Source: JAFAVZ01 sp036009105
Lineage (GTDB): Bacteria > Acidobacteriota > Thermoanaerobaculia > Gp7-AA8
DNA: 24,766 bases
Assembly: GCA_036009105.1 (NCBI GenBank)
Contig: DASYMJ010000373.1
Coordinates: 1 to 24,766 of the forward strand
Reading direction: 5' to 3'
Translations under genes and position numbers: made by a program
The notes under the pieces: model-generated
What the model saw: only the letters and a program-made list of their open reading frames with translations
Told to the model about the DNA's origin: nothing
The model's database searches: none
Part shown: positions 14,415-23,255 of the stretch, one piece after another
Position numbering within the stretch: the stretch's first letter is position 1
Layout of the letters: the number at the start of each line of letters is the position of its first letter

Positions 14415-17400
14415 CGCTTACGGACTCCTCATCGACGACCCGCCCTCCCTCTCGCTTCGAGCGGGCTCGAGCCCTGCTCCGGCGGATGCTTGCGCCCGCG
14501 CGCAGGCGCCGCCGGGCCCGGGACGACGAGCGCCTGCGCCTGCTGGCCATCCTCCAGGCGCAGCAGGAGGCGACGCTCGACGGCATCCTCGTCATCGACG
14601 ATCACGGCAAGGTCCTCTCCTACAACCGCCGCTTCCTGGAGATCTGGAACATCCCCGAGGAGGTCGCTGCCGGCGGGGACGACAACGAGCTGCTCGGCTA
14701 CGCCTCGCAAGCCGTGGACGACTGGGACTCCTTCATCGAGCTGGTCAACTATCTCTACGAGCATCCCAGCGAAGTGCGCAGCGCCGATGCGGTGAGCCTG
14801 CGCGACGGGCGCGAGCTCTCCCGCTCCAGCGTCGCCGTCACCGCGGAGGACGGCACGCCGATGGGGCGGGCCTGGTACTTCCGCGACGTGACCGAGGCGC
14901 GCAAGACCGAGCGGCTGCAGGGCGCGCTCTTCCGCATCGCCCAGCTCAGCCGCGAGTCGCTGGCCCTGGACGACTTCTACGCCGCCGTCCACGCCATCGT
15001 GGGCGAGCTGATGGACGCCACGAACTTCTTCATCGCCGAGTACGACGAGGTGCGCAACGTCGTCACCTTCCCCTACTTCGTCGACGAGCGCGACAAAGTC
15101 GCGGACGGCCTCAGCCCCGGCCACGGCCTCACCGCCTACGTCCTCCGCACCGGCCGGCCGCTCTTCGCCTCGCCGGAGCGGTTCGAGTCGCTGATCGCCA
15201 GCGGCGACGTCGACCTCGTCGGCGCCCCCTCGGTCGACTGGATGGGCGTGCCGCTCACCAGCGGCGAGCGCACCTGGGGCGTGATCGGCATCCAGTCCTA
15301 CGACGAGCGCATCCGCTTCTCCGAGCGTGACCTGGAGATCCTCGTCTTCGTCTCCCAGCACGTCGCCTCGGCCATCGAGCAGAAGCGCAAGGCGGAGGCC
15401 CTCAGCGACAGCGAGCGGCGCTACCGGCAGATGTTCGAGAACAACCGCGCCGTGCAGCTGCTCATCGATCCGACCGACGGGCAGATCGTCGACGCGAACA
15501 TGGCCGCCTGCGACTTCTACGGCTACACGCGCGACGAGCTGCGCGCCATGCGCATGTGGAACATCAACGTCCTGGGCGAGGCGGCCATCCGCCAGGAGAT
15601 GCTCAACGCGGCGAAGCAGGAGCGCAGCTACTTCATCTTCCGCCACATGCTGGCCAGCGGCGAGGTGCGCGACGTGGAGGTCCACTCCGGCCCCATCGAG
15701 ACCGGCGGCCGCAACCTCCTCTACTCCATCATCCACGACGTCACCGAGCGCAAGCGCGCCGAAGAGGCGCTGCTGGAGTCGGAAGAGAAGTACCGCAACA
15801 TCTTCGACTACGCCTCGGTGGGCATCTATCAGGCCACCTCCGAAGGGCATCTGCTCACCGCCAACACCACCCTGGCCGCGATGCTCGGCTACGACTCCGT
15901 CGCCGAGCTGCTGACCCGACGCCTGGGCGACGACATCTACGCCGATCCGCATGACCGCGAAGCGCTCATGACCGCCTACGAGCCGGGCGGCTACGCGCGC
16001 AACTTCGAGCTGCAGTGGAAGCGGAAGGATGGGACGCGCATCTGGGTCCAGCTCAGCGCGCACGCCATCCGCTCCGAGACCGGCGCGCTCTACTTCGAGG
16101 GCTTCGTGTACGACATCACCGAGCGCAAACGCGCCGAGGGATCGTTCGCGGCGGCCAATGCGCAGCGCAAGGCGGTGCTCGACTCGGCCACGCGCGTGGC
16201 CATCATCGCCACCGACGCGACCGGCATCATCACCGTCTTCAACACCGGCGCGGAGCGGATGCTCGGCTACGACGCGGGGCAGATGATCGGCAGGCGCTCC
16301 ATCCTCGACCTGCTGCGGCCGGAGGAGGTGGCGCTGCACGGCGCCGGCCTCACCGCGGAGTTCGACGAGCGGGAGTGGACGTACCTGCGCGCGGGCGGCG
16401 AAGCGGTCACCGTGGCCGCCTCGGTGACGGCTCTGCGCGCGGACGACGGCTCCATCAGCGGCTTCCTCCACGTGGCGACGGACATCACGGCGCGCAAGCA
16501 GGCCGAGGAGATGCTGCGCAAGCAGTCCGCGGCCATGACCGCATCGATGGACGGCATCGCCATCCTCAACGAGCGGCTGGAGTTCACCTATCTCAACGAC
16601 GCGCTGGCCCGCCTGTACGGCTATGCCGATCCGAAGCAGATGCTCGGCCGCAACCTGACGGACCTCTTCGAGCCGCACGAGCAGGTGCGCTTCATCACCA
16701 TGATCGTGCCGTCGGTGACGCACAGCGGGCGGTGGCGCGGCGAGGCGACCGGCGCGCGCCGCGACGGCGCGACGTTCCCGCAGGAGATCTCGCTCACCGC
16801 CATCGAAGGCGGCGGCATGGTGTGCGTCGCGCGCGACATCACGGAGCGGACGTATGCCGAGGAGCAGATCAAGCACCTCGCCTACCACGATGCGCTGACC
16901 GGGCTGCCGAACCGGCTGCTGTTCAAGGACCGGCTCACCGTTGCCCTGTCGCACGCCCAGCGCGACCGCTCGCGCATCGCGGTGCTCTTCCTTGATCTCG
17001 ACCGCTTCAAGGTGATCAACGACTCGCTGGGGCACAACATCGGCGACCAGCTGCTGCAGGCCGTGGCCGCGCGCGTGCAGGCCTGCGTCCGGGAGTCCGA
17101 CACGGTGGCGCGCCTCGGCGGAGACGAGTTCACGCTGCTGCTGCCCAATCTCATCCGCTCCGAGGACGCGGCGCCCATCGCGCAGAAGATCCTGGAGGCG
17201 GTGCGCTACCCGTTCCACATCGAAGGGCGCGAGTTCTTCATCACCACCTCCATCGGCATCAGCCTCTATCCGGAAGACGGGACGGACGCGGAGACGCTGA
17301 TCAAGAACGCCGACACGGCGATGTACCAGGCCAAGGAGCAGGGCCGCGACAACTACCAGCTCTTCAACGCCTTCGTGAATGCGAAGGCGCTGCAGCGCAT

Positions 17401-18187
17401 CGTGCTCGAGCACGGCCTGCGCCGCGCGCTGACCAATGACGAGATGGCGGTGCACTACCAGCCGATCTTCGATCTGCGGTCGGCGAGCGTCACCGGGATG
17501 GAGGCGCTGCTGCGCTGGCGGCACCCGGAGCTGGGCAACGTGCCGCCGGCCACGTTCATCCCCCTGGCCGAGGCGACCGGGGTGATGGTGCCGATCGGCA
17601 GCTGGGCCATGCGCGAGGCCTGCCGCCAGGCCAAGGCGTGGCACGAGTCCGGGCTCAAGCACCTCTCGCTGGCGGTGAACCTCTCCGTGCAGCAGTTGCA
17701 GAGCCCCGACCTGCTGCAGCGCGTGAGCGAGATCCTCAAGGAGACCGGCCTCCCCCCGCGGCTACTGGAGCTGGAGATCACCGAGTCGAGCGCGATGCAG
17801 AACCCGGAGACGAGCATCCGCACCCTCTACGACCTGAAGAAGCTCGGCCTGCGCATCTCGCTGGATGACTTCGGCACCGGCCACTCGTCCCTCGCCTATC
17901 TGAAGCGCTTCCCCATCGACACGCTCAAGATCGACCAGTCCTTCGTGCGCGACATCACCTCCGATCCCGACACCGCCGCCATCGTCACGGCCATCATCGC
18001 CATGGCCCACTCCCTGCGGCTGAAGGTGATCGCGGAGGGGGTGGAGTTCAGCGACCAGGCGGCGTTCCTCCGCCGCTACGGCTGCGACCAGATGCAGGGC
18101 TACCTGATCAAGCCGCCCGTCGCGGCGGATGACTTCCTGACCTTCGTCAGCGAGGTCGCCGCGCAGCCGCCGGCTTACGGGGGATAG
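14411..18187 (+). CDS. PAS-GAF-PAS(x4)-GGDEF-EAL cyclic di-GMP enzyme
   Basis: A soluble 1258-residue sensor and c-di-GMP enzyme. Domains by sequence: basic N-terminus, PAS (about 43-165), GAF (about 170-325), four PAS or PAC repeats (332-447, 455-572, 580-695, 703-815; several end in D-V/I-T-E/A-R-K), GGDEF (820-985) and EAL (990-1245). The cyclase site GGDEF is intact at 903-907, with the inhibitory RxxD site (RESD, 894-897) five residues before it. The EAL residues are all present: E1031, N1090, E1122, D1152/D1153, K1173, E1209 and Q1229. So it can in principle both make and degrade c-di-GMP; which activity dominates is not readable. No membrane segment. The TTG start is uncertain; an ATG at 14486 (residue 26) is the alternative. 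The methyltransferase begins 2 bases after its stop. Confidence 0.92.
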   Translation: MTLTDSSSTTRPPSRFERARALLRRMLAPARRRRRARDDERLRLLAILQAQQEATLDGILVIDDHGKVLSYNRRFLEIWNIPEEVAAGGDDNELLGYASQAVDDWDSFIELVNYLYEHPSEVRSADAVSLRDGRELSRSSVAVTAEDGTPMGRAWYFRDVTEARKTERLQGALFRIAQLSRESLALDDFYAAVHAIVGELMDATNFFIAEYDEVRNVVTFPYFVDERDKVADGLSPGHGLTAYVLRTGRPLFASPERFESLIASGDVDLVGAPSVDWMGVPLTSGERTWGVIGIQSYDERIRFSERDLEILVFVSQHVASAIEQKRKAEALSDSERRYRQMFENNRAVQLLIDPTDGQIVDANMAACDFYGYTRDELRAMRMWNINVLGEAAIRQEMLNAAKQERSYFIFRHMLASGEVRDVEVHSGPIETGGRNLLYSIIHDVTERKRAEEALLESEEKYRNIFDYASVGIYQATSEGHLLTANTTLAAMLGYDSVAELLTRRLGDDIYADPHDREALMTAYEPGGYARNFELQWKRKDGTRIWVQLSAHAIRSETGALYFEGFVYDITERKRAEGSFAAANAQRKAVLDSATRVAIIATDATGIITVFNTGAERMLGYDAGQMIGRRSILDLLRPEEVALHGAGLTAEFDEREWTYLRAGGEAVTVAASVTALRADDGSISGFLHVATDITARKQAEEMLRKQSAAMTASMDGIAILNERLEFTYLNDALARLYGYADPKQMLGRNLTDLFEPHEQVRFITMIVPSVTHSGRWRGEATGARRDGATFPQEISLTAIEGGGMVCVARDITERTYAEEQIKHLAYHDALTGLPNRLLFKDRLTVALSHAQRDRSRIAVLFLDLDRFKVINDSLGHNIGDQLLQAVAARVQACVRESDTVARLGGDEFTLLLPNLIRSEDAAPIAQKILEAVRYPFHIEGREFFITTSIGISLYPEDGTDAETLIKNADTAMYQAKEQGRDNYQLFNAFVNAKALQRIVLEHGLRRALTNDEMAVHYQPIFDLRSASVTGMEALLRWRHPELGNVPPATFIPLAEATGVMVPIGSWAMREACRQAKAWHESGLKHLSLAVNLSVQQLQSPDLLQRVSEILKETGLPPRLLELEITESSAMQNPETSIRTLYDLKKLGLRISLDDFGTGHSSLAYLKRFPIDTLKIDQSFVRDITSDPDTAAIVTAIIAMAHSLRLKVIAEGVEFSDQAAFLRRYGCDQMQGYLIKPPVAADDFLTFVSEVAAQPPAYGG

Positions 18188-18189
18188 CC

Positions 18190-18996
18190 ATGGCGGACGC
18201 ACCGACGTTCGCCGGCTCGGTGCCGGAAAAGTACGACCGCTACATGGCTCCGATCTTCTTCGACCCGTACGCGGAAGACCTGGTCTCGCGCCTGCCCGTG
18301 CTGCCGGAGATGCGCGTGCTGGAGCTGGCCTGCGGGACGGGCGTGGTGACCCGCCGGCTCCGCGATGCTCTCCCCGAGGCGCGGATCGTCGCAACGGACC
18401 TGAACGAGCCGATGCTCGACACCGCGCGGGCCAGGTTCAGCGCGGCGGAGAGGATCGAATGGCACCGGGCCGATGCGACCGGGCTGCCGTTCGGGGACGA
18501 GGCGTTCGATGCCGTGGTCTGCCAGTTCGGAGTGATGTTCTTCTCGGACAAGCTGGCCGCCTTCCGGGAGGCGCATCGCGTCCTCGCGCCGGGCGGCTCG
18601 TTTCTGTTCAACGTATGGGACGCGATGGAGCGGAATGAGTTGTCGCTGACCGTTCACCAGGCGCTGGCCAGTCTCTTTCCGTCCGATCCGCCCGATTTTT
18701 ACCGCATCCCTTTCGGATTCCATGACAGCGCCACGATTTCCGCAATGCTCGGCGAGGCCGGCTTCGAGGAGGTGCAGGTCACGAGCGTTTCCAGGCCGGG
18801 CGTCAGCAGGTCCGCGCATGATGCTGCCATCGCGCTGGTGGAAGGCACGCCGGTCCTGGGACAGGTGCTCGCCCGCGGTCAGGTGAATGTCTCCGCCGTG
18901 GTGCATGCCGTCACCGGGAAAATCCGCGAGCGGTTCGGCGAGCCGGTGCAGAGCACGATGACCGCGCTGGTCTGCTCAGGGCGCAAGCGGACGTAG
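18190..18996 (+). CDS. class I SAM-dependent methyltransferase (UbiE/Methyltransf_11 type)
   Basis: The 268-residue product has SAM-binding motif I LELACGTG (44-51), acidic D70 at the end of strand two (IVATDLNEPML), ADATGLPF (94-101) and the post-II segment FDAVVCQFGVMFFSD, typical of small-molecule or lipid/quinone methyltransferases. The C-terminal third is more variable and probably sets substrate choice, which I cannot read. It starts 2 bases after the c-di-GMP enzyme stop, with GGGGGA a few bases before the ATG, so the two are almost certainly co-transcribed and coupled. Whether it modifies something in that signalling route is unknown. Confidence 0.85.
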   Translation: MADAPTFAGSVPEKYDRYMAPIFFDPYAEDLVSRLPVLPEMRVLELACGTGVVTRRLRDALPEARIVATDLNEPMLDTARARFSAAERIEWHRADATGLPFGDEAFDAVVCQFGVMFFSDKLAAFREAHRVLAPGGSFLFNVWDAMERNELSLTVHQALASLFPSDPPDFYRIPFGFHDSATISAMLGEAGFEEVQVTSVSRPGVSRSAHDAAIALVEGTPVLGQVLARGQVNVSAVVHAVTGKIRERFGEPVQSTMTALVCSGRKRT

Positions 18997-19154
18997 TGTC
19001 GGCGCACAACCCCGATGATGATTCCGGAATTACCCCTCGTGGAGTTTGTCCGTCTTTCCTCCCCTCTCCAGTAAAGTAGCCCCGTAAGGGAGGAGAGGAT
19101 TCAACGGCGCGGTTCAGCATCAGCTACAGCTATCTCGCCATCACCTCCGTGTAA
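18997..19154. other. convergent intergenic region, no feature recognised
   Basis: The 158 bases between the convergent methyltransferase and PhoD genes hold no clear terminator hairpin with a T run and no convincing ORF. A purine-rich GGGAGGAGAGG (19088-19098) opposite a CCTCCCCTCTCC run gives only an imperfect inverted pairing. Confidence 0.4.
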
Positions 19155-21215
19155 CTAGATCGCCAGACCGGGATCGCCCTCGACCACCTGCTGCTCCAGG
19201 CGAGGGCGCTCCCCCTTCTTCCACAGCCGGGCCCGATGGCGGACGCGGTAGCGGAGCGGTCCGCCATCCGCGCGCTCGCTGCGCTCGGCCGGGCGGGGGA
19301 TGCAGACGAACTCCGCCTCCAGCGCGGTGCTGGTGACGCGCACCGTGGCGTAGCCGTGCCCGCCCATGTCCAGGAACGACAGATGCGGAGCCAGCGCGCG
19401 GTTGGACGCGGCGTGCGCGCGCCGCAGGTCGCCCGACTGCTGGTACTCCAGGCAGGCCCGCACGCCGTGACGCAGCAGGAGGTTGACCGCCGGCTCCGGC
19501 CGTTCCCGCCCGGCGCGGTCGATGAGGAACAGCGGCCGCAGCGGATGGTCCGTCGGGAAGCGATGCTCGAAGGCCTCCACCAGGCCGGGAGCGGAGACCG
19601 AGCCGGTGATGAACGCCACGCCCACCGGCTCGAAGGCCTGCGGCGGCAGGGCCTTCGCGGCGAGGCCGGCCCAGAAGCTGTGGCGGTCGCCGGCGACGGT
19701 GGCGAAGCCGGTGATTCCCGCGCTGCGCACCAAGTCGTAGATCTCCGCCCGCTCGACATACGCCGCGCTGTGATCGCCGCCGCCGAAGCCCGCATAGCCG
19801 GCGCCCGGCCACGGCTTGCCCACTCCCGGCGGCAGGTTCTGCGGATCGGCGCGCCAGTCGAGCGTGCCGAGGGAACAGCCCCAGATCTTCCACGTGGCCC
19901 TGGAGCGGCGGAGGCGGTCGAAGAACCAGGCCTTCTGCTCCGCGCCGAGGATGGTCTGGGGCGGATCGTTCCTGCGGAAGTTGGGAACGTCGAGATCGCC
20001 GTAGCGGATGGTCGCCGGAGGGTGGCCGCCGCCATAGGCGCGGCCGGCATCGAGGATCTCCAGCGCCTCCTGCGGGATCATCTCCGGAAAGTCGGGGCTG
20101 GAGAACGGCTTCGCCTCGTCGCGATCGATCGGCTCCTCCGAGCGGTAGCTGTGCTGGTCGGTGATGATGAGATCGACGTGCCGCCCGTAGCGCAGCGCGC
20201 GGTATCCCTTGAGGCTGTTGATCGCGGCGAGGTTGTTCGGCTCCTGACCCAGGCCGTTCTCATCGAAGCGCTCGATCGGTGCATCGGTGACGGCCGGCGG
20301 GACGAAGCGTTCGACCGAGACGCGCGCCGGCAGGTACTCGAACCAGGCTTGGTTCGCCGCCACCTTGCGCGTCTGGGCGGGACGGGTCCTGCCGCCGAGC
20401 TTCTGCAGGCTCTGCCAGCCCAGCCAGCTGAACTCGTGGTTGTCCCACATCGAGACGAACGGAAAGCGCGCCCGCGCGTCCTGCAGGTCGGGATCGTGCA
20501 GATACGCGCGGTAGACGGCGCGATAGTCGTCCACGGTGGTCGGCACGTGGAAGTCGGAGAACTTCTCGCCGCTGGCGTAGCGCACGATGTCCCGGATGCG
20601 GCGGTCGTACATCCCCTGCGGGCGGTCCTCCGGATACCAGACCAGCTCGTAAATGAAATCGCCCAGATGCAGGACGAAGCCGAGGCGGTCGGCGGGGGCG
20701 GCGCGCTCGTCTTCGAAGATCATGCGGCGGTAGGCGTGCTGGGCCCCGTCGTTCACGTTCTGGCAGCTGACGAAGGCGAACTTGACCGGCCGCGCGTCAT
20801 CGTTCCGCGGGGCGGTGATGGTGCGGCCGATGCGGCTGCCGTCGCCGTGCTCGTCGGTGAAGCGGTACCAGTAGACGCGCCGCGGCGCGAGGCCGCCCAC
20901 CAGCACGCGGCACGTCCAATCCGCCGCCGCGGAGACGGCGACCGGCGCGGTGGCGGCGATGTTCCGGAAAGCCTCGTCTTCCGCGACCTGCACGGTGAGC
21001 ATCGCGGAGTTGCGGCCGTCGGTGACCGGACGGCGGGTCCAGAGCAGCACGCTCTCCGGCGCCGGATCGCCCGATGCGACGCCTTCCGGGTAGAGGTCGC
21101 GCCGCTCGCGCCAGGGGAGGGCCGGTGCGGCAAAGAGCTCGCCGCCCCACGCGGCGACGGCGCCGCAAGCGGCGGCCAGCTGGAGGAACTTGCGCCGGGA
21201 AAGCTCGTCGTTCAT
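19155..21215 (-). CDS. phoD: PhoD-type alkaline phosphatase / phosphodiesterase, Tat-exported
   Basis: The 686-residue product starts with a twin-arginine signal (SRRKFLQLAAACGAVAA, RR at 7-8), so it is exported folded. An N-terminal Ig-like domain (about 40-140, with GVASGDPAPESVLLWTR) precedes a calcineurin-like metal-binding domain: FVSCQN (148-153), LGDFIYE (184-190), WDNHEF (257-262) and GDRHSFWAGL further on. This layout is that of PhoD, which uses iron and calcium to hydrolyse phosphate mono- and diesters and is usually induced by phosphate limitation. It is longer than the common form (about 500-580 residues) through inserts around 270-400 and near the C-terminus. No Pho-box was recognised. 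It ends DPGLAI without the Arg-rich tail of its Sec-exported neighbours. TACTGT 8 bases before the ATG is a weak -10 candidate. Confidence 0.9.
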   Translation of the reverse strand: MNDELSRRKFLQLAAACGAVAAWGGELFAAPALPWRERRDLYPEGVASGDPAPESVLLWTRRPVTDGRNSAMLTVQVAEDEAFRNIAATAPVAVSAAADWTCRVLVGGLAPRRVYWYRFTDEHGDGSRIGRTITAPRNDDARPVKFAFVSCQNVNDGAQHAYRRMIFEDERAAPADRLGFVLHLGDFIYELVWYPEDRPQGMYDRRIRDIVRYASGEKFSDFHVPTTVDDYRAVYRAYLHDPDLQDARARFPFVSMWDNHEFSWLGWQSLQKLGGRTRPAQTRKVAANQAWFEYLPARVSVERFVPPAVTDAPIERFDENGLGQEPNNLAAINSLKGYRALRYGRHVDLIITDQHSYRSEEPIDRDEAKPFSSPDFPEMIPQEALEILDAGRAYGGGHPPATIRYGDLDVPNFRRNDPPQTILGAEQKAWFFDRLRRSRATWKIWGCSLGTLDWRADPQNLPPGVGKPWPGAGYAGFGGGDHSAAYVERAEIYDLVRSAGITGFATVAGDRHSFWAGLAAKALPPQAFEPVGVAFITGSVSAPGLVEAFEHRFPTDHPLRPLFLIDRAGRERPEPAVNLLLRHGVRACLEYQQSGDLRRAHAASNRALAPHLSFLDMGGHGYATVRVTSTALEAEFVCIPRPAERSERADGGPLRYRVRHRARLWKKGERPRLEQQVVEGDPGLAI

Positions 21216-21341
21216 GCACAGGGACAGTAGGCTTGGGGATGGGTCGCCGCAAGAGCCATTCTTGCTACATTTGTGCGCGCCGAGACGACTGTTGGCAAGG
21301 CACGCGGAAGCTGGCAGCGGCGCTGAAGTAGCCTGGCCGCC

Positions 21342-22775
21342 CTACCGCCCGACCGGTCGCCGCTTCGGAAAGTACACCGTCACCACGACCGTGGAGACGG
21401 AGGTCGCCCCCGCGGCATCCATCGCGGTCAGCGTCACCGTGTAGGTGCCGGGGCGGGTGTAGGCGTGTTGCACCGTCTGCTCGGTGCGCTTGTCGGACAG
21501 GTCGCCGAAGTCCCAGATGAACGAGTACGGCGCGGTGCCTCCGGTGGCGCCCGCGTTGAACGTCGTCGCCACGCTGGCCGGCACGGTGACGCGCGAGGCG
21601 CTGGCCGTGGCGGCGAGGGTGCAGTGCTTCTCCAGGAAGGAGATGGAGCCCTGATTGGGGAGGAAACGCTCGGCGGTGGTGATGTACGAGGCGCCGGTCC
21701 AGACGAACGGATAGCGGCTGCCGATGGAGATGCGGGAGGGGTCGGAGGAGAAGACCGTGTCGCTGATCAGGGCGCCGGCGGTGGTGAAGCGGCGGAGGCG
21801 GAAGTCGCCGGGGAACTCGGAGAAGCCGATCGGCGAGTCGAGATAGGAGAGCGCCCATTCGGAGCCGTTCGGATTCCAGACGAGCGAGACCGGCGCGACG
21901 TCCGTGCCGCGGCCGCTGAGCAGGCGCGTCTCGGGGAGGATCACCCGCGCCCGGGTGTCGAGGCGGGCCCAGCGCAGCTCCGTGCCGCCGGCGATGTTGG
22001 ACTGCCAGACGGCCGCGAAGCTGGTGCCGTTCGAGGCGAGCACCGGCAGGCGCGCGTTGGAGGAAAGGTCGGTGAAGGCGCTCACGGCCCGGTTGGCGTC
22101 GAGGACGGAGAAGCGCAGCGCATCGCCCGCTTCCCGCTGATGGCGCAGCACGCCGATCGTCCCATCCGCCGCCACGGCCACGCGCGGCTCGGAAGGGGCG
22201 CTGATCTCGTAAGTCAGGCGATCGTCGGAGAGCGTGGTGCCGTCGATGCCGAGGATGGTGACCCAGAAGCCGACGCTCACTCCCTGGGTGATGGTATGCA
22301 CGGTGATGTAGGCGCCACGGGTGGAGTCGAAGATGACGTCCGCTTCCTGATCGGGGAACGTCGCGACCTGGCCGACCGGGGCGGCGAGGCCGATCGGATC
22401 GCCGGTGGCGGAGAGGCGGAGGAACATCAGCTGTCCGCCCGGCTCGAAGTAGAAGAGGCCGAAGCCGCTGCCGTTCCAGAAGAGGCGGAAGACGCCCTCC
22501 CGGGAGCTGGAAGCGAGGAGCTTGTCGCCGATGACCTGGTTGAGGTTGTCGTCGAAGGCGGCGAAGTAAATGGGGCGGGGGGGCGTGGTCTCGTTGCGGG
22601 CCATGCCGATGAGCGAGCCGGTCCAGGCGATGGCGCCCGCGGCGCGGTTCGGCGTGGTGAAGAAGTCGGTGATCTGCTGGATGGAGGAAACGCAGTCCGC
22701 GGCCCGCGCGGCAGGAGTGAGCAGCAGCAGGAGGAGCAGCGCTCCGAGGACGGCACGCGCGAGGTTATTTGTCAC
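21342..22775 (-). CDS. secreted PKD-domain protein
   Basis: The 477-residue product starts at GTG and has a strong Sec signal (ALLLLLLLTPAARA, cleavage near 25). The middle (about 45-380) is made of repeating strands with W/F-x-G motifs such as IAWTGSLIG, FRLFWNGSGFGLF, PVSLVWNPNGSEWALSY and PFVWTGASYITT, suggesting a beta-propeller-like or repeat fold. The C-terminal part is a PKD domain (about 390-466) with FIWDFGD and HAYTRPGTYTVTLTA. PKD domains mediate protein or polysaccharide contacts outside the cell. It ends VYFPKRRPVGR, an Arg-rich tail like the two metalloproteases. No enzymatic motif is visible, so it is probably a binding or surface protein. It lies 28 bases after the DUF6526-like gene but seems to have its own promoter. 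Confidence 0.82.
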   Translation of the reverse strand: MTNNLARAVLGALLLLLLLTPAARAADCVSSIQQITDFFTTPNRAAGAIAWTGSLIGMARNETTPPRPIYFAAFDDNLNQVIGDKLLASSSREGVFRLFWNGSGFGLFYFEPGGQLMFLRLSATGDPIGLAAPVGQVATFPDQEADVIFDSTRGAYITVHTITQGVSVGFWVTILGIDGTTLSDDRLTYEISAPSEPRVAVAADGTIGVLRHQREAGDALRFSVLDANRAVSAFTDLSSNARLPVLASNGTSFAAVWQSNIAGGTELRWARLDTRARVILPETRLLSGRGTDVAPVSLVWNPNGSEWALSYLDSPIGFSEFPGDFRLRRFTTAGALISDTVFSSDPSRISIGSRYPFVWTGASYITTAERFLPNQGSISFLEKHCTLAATASASRVTVPASVATTFNAGATGGTAPYSFIWDFGDLSDKRTEQTVQHAYTRPGTYTVTLTAMDAAGATSVSTVVVTVYFPKRRPVGR

Positions 22776-22784
22776 AGACTGTCG

Positions 22785-22790
22785 AGTATA
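22785..22790 (-). promoter_or_regulatory. candidate -10 of the PKD gene (near leaderless)
   Basis: On the minus strand TATACT lies 9 bases before the GTG at 22775, with no Shine-Dalgarno sequence in between. This agrees with the GTG start and suggests an mRNA leader of about two to three bases. Confidence 0.5.
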
Positions 22791-22803
22791 ACAGCCTCAG
22801 CGT

Positions 22804-23247
22804 TCACACCCGGTGATGATCGGCACGCCAGCTGGTAATCCGCTTCTTGATGTCCTCCCGGCCGCGCAGCTCGCCTGCCAGCGCGGCGCGGGTCAGCTCC
22901 CCCACCTCCGCATCATCACAGAAGCGCAGTCCGATCAGCTGGCCAGTGGTCAGCTCGCCGATGCGGGGGCGGAGGTCATCCGGCAGGATGCGCTCCAGGC
23001 GGAGACGTTCCTCCAGGCGGACGATGCGGTCCTGCAGGCCGGTGGCGTAGGCGCGGACGGTCAGGGCCAGCAGGACGAGGATGAGCGCCACCACCGCGTT
23101 CCACAGGGAGTAGAGGATGGTCGGGCGTCCCAGCGAGCGATACACGAAGTAGAGGGCGATGAGGGCGTTGATCCCGAGGACCGGAAGGATGACGAAGTGG
23201 AACCGGGGGTCGTAGCGTCGATGGGTTGCGTAAGTCTGCTCGGGCAT
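22804..23247 (-). CDS. DUF6526-like small membrane protein
   Basis: The 147-residue product begins with QTYATHRRYDPRFHF, then two hydrophobic helices (about 17-38 and 45-68), and then a soluble part with RLERILPDDLRPRIGELTT, GLRFCDDAEVGELTRAALA and a C-terminal IKKRITSWRADHHRV. I recognise this pattern as the DUF6526 family: an inner-membrane protein of unknown function with a cytoplasmic helical tail. The ATG has a good Shine-Dalgarno sequence (GGAGAG) 5 bases upstream, and the dnaE stop lies 8 bases before the ATG, so it is in the dnaE transcript and probably translated with it. The Shine-Dalgarno sequence contrasts with the genes here that seem leaderless. Confidence 0.82.
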   Translation of the reverse strand: MPEQTYATHRRYDPRFHFVILPVLGINALIALYFVYRSLGRPTILYSLWNAVVALILVLLALTVRAYATGLQDRIVRLEERLRLERILPDDLRPRIGELTTGQLIGLRFCDDAEVGELTRAALAGELRGREDIKKRITSWRADHHRV

Positions 23248-23255
23248 CGTCTCTC

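Noticed and set aside
14429..17662. Open frame of 1077 codons on the minus strand, antisense to the GGDEF-EAL gene
   Set aside because: The plus-strand gene has intact domain motifs throughout; the antisense translation is low-complexity, rich in Ala, Val, Gly, Arg and Asp, as expected from high-GC codon bias, with no motif.
19084..19154. Fragment translating to ARFSISYSYLAITSV before a stop, possibly the end of a lost membrane-protein gene
   Set aside because: Only about 23 codons follow the previous stop, there is no start codon, and the resemblance is too vague to name a family.
19236..21230. Open frame of 664 codons on the plus strand, antisense to phoD
   Set aside because: PhoD motifs are clear on the minus strand; the antisense translation shows no domain.
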